Shown here: in pieces, positions 5,895 through 9,811 of the stretch
Position numbering within the stretch: the first letter of the stretch is position 1
Layout of the letters: every line of letters starts with the position of its first letter
Assembly: GCA_045544195.1 (NCBI GenBank)
Contig: JAZPYO010000012.1
Coordinates: 1-9,811 of the forward strand
From: RGIG7213 sp045544195
Lineage (GTDB): Bacteria; Bacillota; Clostridia; Oscillospirales; CAG-272
DNA: 9,811 nt
Direction: 5' to 3'
The notes under the pieces: generated by a model
Seen by the model: only the letters and a program-made list of their open reading frames with translations
Database searches by the model: none
Told to the model about the DNA's origin: nothing
Translations under genes and position numbers: made by a program

Positions 5895-6569
5895 TTATTT
5901 TTCTGTCGGGGGACGGTAAGCTATTCTGAACAAAGCCTTTTCGGAAAGCTCCAACGGCTGACAGAACGGCTGACCTGACTGATTATACGCTTCGTAAATG
6001 CCTATGCAGCGTATTCTGTCAACGCTTCCTGCATCGTATCTGTAGCAATCGTTCTGTGATGCTCTGCCTGCGTGGATGAATACGTGGCCGTAGGGAGCAG
6101 GCTGATCACGGTATCCTACGTATATAACGTCACCGGGCATAAGCTCGTTCATATCGGTTATTTCCGTAAATCCGTGGCGGAGCATAAACGGAATAAGCTC
6201 GTCGGTAAGACCGTGAAGGTAGGGCTGATCGGTAAATCCTGCATTGTAAAGCGCCCAGCTGACGAGTCTGTCGCACGAGCAGAGCTTGTCACAGTCGGGC
6301 ATTCCCTTTGCTATTGCGGGATTTATTGATGCGTGGCCGTACGAATAACCGTTTTTGCGCATGTAATCGGCTATTATCCTTGCCTGATACAGTATTTCCG
6401 ATGCTTTGAGGGACGTTGTGGGATTGTATACGAGCTTTCCTTCGCTGTCATAAACAACATAACCGAATCTTTCGTTTTCCTTCGCTTCCTTTTTTGCCTT
6501 GTCAAGACTTTCGTAAGGAGCGCCTATGCGGTCGCTTTCCTTATTGTATGGTGAAGTAAGATAATACAT
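5895..6569 (-). CDS. Putative cysteine peptidase/amidase (NlpC/P60-CHAP-like), third of three paralogues
   Basis: This 224-residue protein is the third paralogue of the operon. An N-terminal segment of about 50 residues contains FGYVVYDSEGKLVYNP (35-50), followed by YGHASINPA (77-85). The putative catalytic core has Cys99 in SCDRLVSWAL, then GDVIYVG (146-152), GHVFIHAG with His162 and His166, and CYRYDAGS (175-182). The order Cys, GD-strand, His fits NlpC/P60 or CHAP-type papain folds that cleave peptidoglycan peptides, but the family is not certain. No signal peptide or membrane helix is visible, which is odd for a wall hydrolase. It has an additional region near 188-208 not present in its sisters. 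It starts 6 bp after the previous gene, with its AGGA (6583-6580) inside that gene's end, so translation is probably coupled. Confidence 0.75.
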   Translation of the reverse strand: MYYLTSPYNKESDRIGAPYESLDKAKKEAKENERFGYVVYDSEGKLVYNPTTSLKASEILYQARIIADYMRKNGYSYGHASINPAIAKGMPDCDKLCSCDRLVSWALYNAGFTDQPYLHGLTDELIPFMLRHGFTEITDMNELMPGDVIYVGYRDQPAPYGHVFIHAGRASQNDCYRYDAGSVDRIRCIGIYEAYNQSGQPFCQPLELSEKALFRIAYRPPTEK

Positions 6570-6575
6570 TGCCGT

Positions 6576-7247
6576 TTATTCCTTTTCCTTTGCTCTGTAC
6601 GCAAATCTGAAGGCGCGTCTCGGCGGAGTGGATGCAAGCTCAAAGGACGGCTGAGTTGAACGTATTCTTTCAATGCTTCCCCCGTCATATCTGTGTGAAA
6701 AGCCGTCAGCGTTGCAACAGCTTGCGTTGACGTAAACGTGCGCAGGGTACGGCTTCCAATCGTCAGCAAGGGCTTCCAATTCGTACGACGTGCCGACGAA
6801 AACTATATCGCCTGCAATAAGCTGACTTACATCCTCGATTCTTTCAAAGCCGTTTGCTATAAGAAAGCTTTCAAGATTTCCCGCACCGTAAAGCGTAAAG
6901 CCGTGCTTTTCGGGATGTCCCTTGTCAAAGCCCGATCTGTGAAGGCTCCAGGCGGCAAATCTGTCGCAGGAAACTACCCTTTCTGTGTGATCGAGTGCGG
7001 GATTTACCTGCGCGTGACCGTAGACGAATTCGTGATCTCTTATGTAGTCTGCTACCTTTTTGGCGTTATACAGAATTATTGAGCCTATCAGCGTCGGGTT
7101 AGGATTGTAAACGATATTTCCGCCGATATCCCTTACGACGTATCCGTAGATAGAGTTGCCGTCTGCGGCGGTCTTTGCTTTTTCAAGGTCGGGAAACATA
7201 CGTATCGTTTCAATATCCGACGGCGGTGTTAAGAAATATTTGTCCAT
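6576..7247 (-). CDS. Putative cysteine peptidase/amidase-like protein, second of three paralogues
   Basis: This 223-residue protein has the same layout as its neighbours: YGYVVRDIGGNIVYNP (34-49), YGHAQVNPALD (76-86), Cys94 in VSCDRFAAW, GDIVFVG (146-152) and His170 in AHVYVNAS. Where the sister proteins have HVFIHAG, this copy has HVYVNAS, so the second His is Asn174. It also has Arg in place of Tyr in VVRD, and HRYDGG for YRYDAG. If the second His matters for activity, this copy may be altered or inactive. No signal peptide is seen. The ATG at 7247 has GGAGG at 7257-7253, and the gene starts 11 bp after the upstream stop. It is closest to the first paralogue around VSCDRF and the shared RIxSTQPSFE near the C terminus. 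Confidence 0.75.
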   Translation of the reverse strand: MDKYFLTPPSDIETIRMFPDLEKAKTAADGNSIYGYVVRDIGGNIVYNPNPTLIGSIILYNAKKVADYIRDHEFVYGHAQVNPALDHTERVVSCDRFAAWSLHRSGFDKGHPEKHGFTLYGAGNLESFLIANGFERIEDVSQLIAGDIVFVGTSYELEALADDWKPYPAHVYVNASCCNADGFSHRYDGGSIERIRSTQPSFELASTPPRRAFRFAYRAKEKE

Positions 7248-7258
7248 AATATCCTCCG

Positions 7259-8113
7259 TTAATTATCGTTGGGTCTGTATGCAAATCTGAACGCGCCCGA
7301 AGATGTGATGCTTTCAAACGAGGGCTGAGTTGACTGTATCCTCTGGTTTGTGCCTGCATCATATCTGTAGCAGTTATTCCGCGCTGCATTTCCCGCGTGA
7401 ATGAATACGTGTCTGGGGTAGCTCTTCCAATCGGCAGGAACGGCAAGCGTCTGTGAATCTCCGACGAATATTATATCGCCCGGCTTTACGTCGTTTACGT
7501 CGGTTATCTTTGTAAATCCGTAATTTTTGAGAAGCGATTCAAGATTTACTCTGCCGTAAAGGGGATAGCCCTTTGTCGTCGGCTGACGCTTTGTGTTCAC
7601 GCCCGCATCGTATAACGTCCAGCCTACGAAGCGGTCGCAGGAAACGATACGCTCAGTTTTGTCAAGCGCGGGGTTCTTTGAGGCATCGCCGTATTTGTAT
7701 CCGTCATCACGCATATGATCTGCGTTTATTTTGGCGTGGTAAAGTATTTTTGCAGCCTTAAGCGTCGGGCAGGGATTGTACGCAAGATCTCCCTCGCTGT
7801 CATATACGACAAAGCCGTAGCGCAAGAGCTTATCCACGGCAGCCTTTGCCGAATCTATATCACCGTACGTTTTCTTCAACGGTGAAAGCTCGCGGTCATT
7901 TTCGCCCTTTGCATCCGTATAAGGCTCTTTTCCGTATGGGGAAAGAATGCGGTATGTAACGGTATCAGGCTCTTCATCCGTTGCAGGCGACGTATCATCG
8001 CTTACCGTTATCTCGTCGGTGACCGTGTCTGATGTGCCGTTCTCGCTCTCTGCACACGCACATACCGTCATTATCACGGAAATCAGTAAAAGCAGTGAAA
8101 AAATTTTCTTCAT
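7259..8113 (-). CDS. Lipoprotein with NlpC/P60-CHAP-like cysteine peptidase domain, first of three paralogues
   Basis: This 284-residue protein starts with a lipoprotein signal: MKKIFSLLLLISVIMT, then the lipobox VCAC with the lipidated Cys20. An acidic Ser/Thr-rich linker (21-53) follows, so the domain would sit on the outer face of the membrane. The domain has FVVYDSEGDLAYNP (101-114), YGDASKNPALDKTE (141-154), the putative nucleophile Cys159 in VSCDRFVGWTL, GDIIFVG (212-218), HVFIHAG with His235 and His239, and CYRYDAG (248-254). The likely role is cleavage of wall peptides, by analogy with the fold. The ATG at 8113 has AGGA at 8124-8121, 7 nt upstream; a GTG at 8140 in frame would place extra residues before the signal and has no ribosome binding site. 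It is first gene of the operon. Confidence 0.8.
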   Translation of the reverse strand: MKKIFSLLLLISVIMTVCACAESENGTSDTVTDEITVSDDTSPATDEEPDTVTYRILSPYGKEPYTDAKGENDRELSPLKKTYGDIDSAKAAVDKLLRYGFVVYDSEGDLAYNPCPTLKAAKILYHAKINADHMRDDGYKYGDASKNPALDKTERIVSCDRFVGWTLYDAGVNTKRQPTTKGYPLYGRVNLESLLKNYGFTKITDVNDVKPGDIIFVGDSQTLAVPADWKSYPRHVFIHAGNAARNNCYRYDAGTNQRIQSTQPSFESITSSGAFRFAYRPNDN

Positions 8114-8169
8114 AATAGCATCCTTTCGATATATACGCACGGAAAAGCTATGCGTTGAGATCTACGCTT

Positions 8170-8198
8170 ATTTTACATTAACGGTATAATTTTGTCAA
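8170..8198 (-). promoter_or_regulatory. SigmaA promoter of the peptidase operon
   Basis: TTGACA (8198-8193), a 17-bp spacer and TAAAAT (8175-8170) on the minus strand put the start near 8163, about 50 nt before the lipoprotein ATG. No other promoter is seen between the three genes. Confidence 0.8.
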
Positions 8199-8310
8199 GT
8201 GGATAAGAGCCATATATTATTTTCGGTCAAAATGAACAAAGCGAATTAAAACGGTTTGTGCAATAAGCATATTGCAAAAATATCCGAAAAACGTGCAGAT
8301 CACGCATATG

Positions 8311-8343
8311 AATGACGTATTTCAGATTGACAAACACGTCATT
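8311..8343. promoter_or_regulatory. Inverted repeat flanking the -35 box, possible operator
   Basis: AATGACGT (8311-8318) and ACGTCATT (8336-8343) are perfect 8-bp inverted copies. Their centres are 25 bp apart and they bracket the -35 box at 8327-8332, with the right copy inside the promoter spacer. The position suits a dimeric regulator, most simply a repressor. The protein is not identified. Confidence 0.5.
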
Positions 8344-8355
8344 ATATGTTATAAT
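8327..8355 (+). promoter_or_regulatory. Perfect consensus SigmaA promoter of the triple-fusion gene
   Basis: TTGACA (8327-8332), a 17-bp spacer and TATAAT (8350-8355) match the consensus at every base, with a start near 8362. Such a strong promoter often needs repression, consistent with the flanking inverted repeat. Confidence 0.88.
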
Positions 8356-8392
8356 CTTATAATAATACGCTAAAGAAAGAGGTGGGCCTTGA

Positions 8393-9649
8393 ATGATCGG
8401 CTTGAAATACGGCTCTGTGGAGCTGTGCGAAACGGATGAGAGCTGGCAGCATATCGCCGCAGAAACGGTTCTTTTGCTTAAAAATCTTCTCGGTACGTTT
8501 GCAGTTGATATTCAGCACGTTGGTGCAACCTCTGTAAACGGATTACTTGCAAGACCTGTTATAGATATAGCGGTCGGCGTAAGATTTCTTGAGGATGTTC
8601 ATAAATTCATTCCCGAGCTTGAGAGGGCAGGCTTTCGCCGTCGCCGTCAGGCAGAAAACAATTGGCGTATAGTTTTTGAGCGTACCGACGAAGACGGTCT
8701 TTCTGTGACTCACAACGTGTTTTTTGTTGAATATATGGGAGAAAGATGGCTCGGCTTTCTCAATTTTAAAAAGTATATGCAGGCAGATCAGGCACACCGC
8801 GACGAATATAACGAGCTTAAAAGAAAAAATGCTGAAAAATTCGCAAACGATGCAGAGGGATACTGCATAGCCAAGGCGGAATATACGAGAAATATCGTAA
8901 AAATGACAAGCACAAGGCGGTATCTGGGTACTACGGTCACAGTTGATGTAACACGAAGCATCGGCAGCAGACACCCCACGAGCAAAAATATCGTCTATCC
9001 GATAAATTACGGTATGATAAGAGGGGAAAAGGGAGTTGACGGCAGTGAGCTGAGGGCGTATATCCTCGGCGTAAAATCACCTGTTTCCACCTTTACGGGA
9101 ACGGTCATCGGTATCATTCACCGAGGGGGCGACTGCGGTGACAGACTTGTCGTAGCTCCCACGGGCGTTTATGTAAACCAGGCGAGAATAGAGGAAGCCG
9201 TTCATTTCAGAGAAAAGTTTTATGCTATAACGGTAGATGCCCTGTATCAGAAATCCGCAGGTATGGTGGTATACAGAAAAACTCCCGACGGAATAGAATA
9301 TCTGCTTTTGTTCCAGAAGCGTTCACGCACATGGAGCTTTCCGAAGGGGCATATGGAAATGTGCGAGACAGAGATACAAACGGCGAAAAGAGAGGTGTTT
9401 GAGGAGATCGGTCAAAGACTCCGCCCTCATAAGAATTTCAGGCAGACTGTCACATATAAGCTGGCAGCCCCGTGCAGAAAGACAGTCGTTCTGTTTTTGG
9501 CTGAGGCAAGGGATTCAAACGTGGTGTTTGAAAGCGTTATGTCGGAATACAGGTGGCTGAAATGCGAGGAAGCAAGCCGCTTTTTCTGGAATACGCAGTA
9601 TAAGCGTATTCTGAGCGATGCAGAGCGATTTATAAAAAGACTCGGATGA
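8393..9649 (+). CDS. GrpB - pyrophosphatase-like - Nudix hydrolase fusion protein
   Basis: This 418-residue cytoplasmic protein is made of three domains. Residues 1-171 match GrpB/UPF0157, a nucleotidyltransferase-fold family of unclear function: HVGATSVNGL then ARPVIDI with Asp58, and the C-terminal pattern FKKYMQADQAHRDEYNELK. Residues 174-286 resemble small family-I inorganic pyrophosphatases: GSRHP (191-195), VYPINYG (201-207), DG (216-217), AYILG and DRLVVAP. The metal motif, however, reads DGSELR instead of a form like DGxxxD, so activity is doubtful. Residues 287-418 are a Nudix hydrolase with a box G319-x5-E325-x7-R333-E334-x2-E337-E338-x-G340. The preceding SAGMVVYR and SFPKGH are as in Ap4A hydrolases. 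The likely theme is dinucleoside polyphosphate or other nucleotide breakdown. The ATG has AGAGGTGG 7 nt upstream. The gene is monocistronic. Confidence 0.88.
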   Translation: MIGLKYGSVELCETDESWQHIAAETVLLLKNLLGTFAVDIQHVGATSVNGLLARPVIDIAVGVRFLEDVHKFIPELERAGFRRRRQAENNWRIVFERTDEDGLSVTHNVFFVEYMGERWLGFLNFKKYMQADQAHRDEYNELKRKNAEKFANDAEGYCIAKAEYTRNIVKMTSTRRYLGTTVTVDVTRSIGSRHPTSKNIVYPINYGMIRGEKGVDGSELRAYILGVKSPVSTFTGTVIGIIHRGGDCGDRLVVAPTGVYVNQARIEEAVHFREKFYAITVDALYQKSAGMVVYRKTPDGIEYLLLFQKRSRTWSFPKGHMEMCETEIQTAKREVFEEIGQRLRPHKNFRQTVTYKLAAPCRKTVVLFLAEARDSNVVFESVMSEYRWLKCEEASRFFWNTQYKRILSDAERFIKRLG

Positions 9650-9653
9650 AATC

Positions 9654-9690
9654 AAAAGACTCACCGTTGAAGGTGAGTCTTTTTTGCTTT
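9654..9690 (+). terminator. Rho-independent terminator of the triple-fusion gene
   Basis: AAAAGACTCACC (9654-9665) pairs perfectly with GGTGAGTCTTTT (9672-9683) around a 6-nt loop, followed by more T (9684-9685) and GCTTT. It begins 4 nt after the stop codon. Confidence 0.92.
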
Positions 9691-9699
9691 AATGCCTTT

Positions 9700-9811
9700 A
9701 GGCAGTTGAGCGCGAAGCGAGAAACAGACAACCACCCGCTATGCGGTTCTGCAACGAAGGTTATACCAAAAAATCTCCTAATGTGGTACAATAAGATTCT
9801 CAAGTCTATTG
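9700..9811 (+). mobile_element. Possible end of an IS200/IS605-type element or related repeat
   Basis: After the terminator there is no gene. The stretch AACCACCCGCTATGCGGTT (9730-9748) folds into a small imperfect hairpin around CCGC-TAT-GCGG. GGTTATACC (9759-9767) is a second small palindrome, and CAATA/TATTG (9789-9793 and 9807-9811) form a third at the window edge. TACAAT (9787-9792) could be a -10 box for a gene beyond the edge. Small hairpins at an element end followed by a promoter are typical of IS200-like elements, but no transposase or boundary is visible, so this is tentative. Confidence 0.3.

Larger units (their letters stand above)
8114..8392. other. Divergent intergenic region
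   Basis: The region separates the peptidase operon from the GrpB-PPase-Nudix gene and holds a promoter for each. Between them are a 7-bp inverted repeat TGCAATA-agca-TATTGCA (8259-8276) and, around the right-hand promoter, the repeat at 8311-8343. No small gene is evident. Confidence 0.55.

Noticed and set aside
6738..7082. 114-residue plus-strand open frame inside the second peptidase paralogue
   Set aside because: It is antisense to conserved motifs of the real gene and shows no family resemblance of its own.
8114..8140. GTG start at 8140 for the lipoprotein
   Set aside because: No ribosome binding site precedes it, and the AGGA at 8124-8121 fits the ATG at 8113, which begins a normal signal peptide.
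149..9725. GCGAGAAAC shared by the tRNA leader (minus strand) and the segment near 9717
   Set aside because: A 9-base match between two places in a 9.8-kb window is expected by chance, and the flanks do not align.
1..9811. CRISPR array, phage genes or rRNA
   Set aside because: No regularly spaced direct repeats, phage structural or integrase motifs, or conserved rRNA segments were seen on either strand.

Overview
The window looks like chromosomal DNA of a low-to-moderate GC Firmicute, most likely a gut Clostridia of the Ruminococcus/Oscillospiraceae type. The grounds are strong AGGAG-type ribosome binding sites, TTGACA/TATAAT promoters with 17-bp spacers, CCA-encoding tRNA genes, compact gene clusters and hairpin-plus-U terminators. 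The genus call is inference.

Layout. At the left edge are two tandem minus-strand tRNA genes, tRNA-Thr(UGU) and the 5' part of tRNA-Tyr(GUA). They run from a clear promoter, and the pre-tRNA leader can fold into a hairpin. A divergent promoter drives a Gfo/Idh/MocA-type NAD(P)-dependent oxidoreductase on the plus strand (296-1351). It converges, 5 bp apart, on a small NfeD-like membrane protein on the minus strand. Upstream of that gene on the minus strand lie a membrane-anchored protein of unknown function and a sugar phosphate isomerase/epimerase-type TIM barrel, which share a TGATG stop/start overlap. The oxidoreductase and the TIM-barrel protein are a typical pair for oxidising and epimerising unusual sugars or polyols; the substrate is unknown.

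The centre (3468-5534, minus) is a full-length EF-G paralogue of the FusA2/EF-G-like class. It carries DTPGY instead of DTPGH in switch II, has two possible tandem promoters and ends at a strong terminator. After a 360-bp intergenic region come three consecutive minus-strand paralogues (8113 down to 5895). They look like cysteine peptidases/amidases of the NlpC/P60-CHAP-like fold, in one operon with one promoter and one terminator. Only the first has a lipoprotein signal; the other two have no export signal.

On the right, a perfect consensus promoter (TTGACA-17-TATAAT), framed by an 8-bp inverted repeat, drives a 418-residue plus-strand protein. It fuses a GrpB/UPF0157 nucleotidyltransferase-like domain, an inorganic-pyrophosphatase-like domain with altered metal ligands, and a C-terminal Nudix hydrolase of the Ap4A-hydrolase type. 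This is the most unusual gene of the window and suggests a nucleotide/phosphoanhydride-handling enzyme under regulation. After its terminator, the last ~120 bp contain short hairpins resembling the end of an IS200/IS605-type element, but no transposase is in view.
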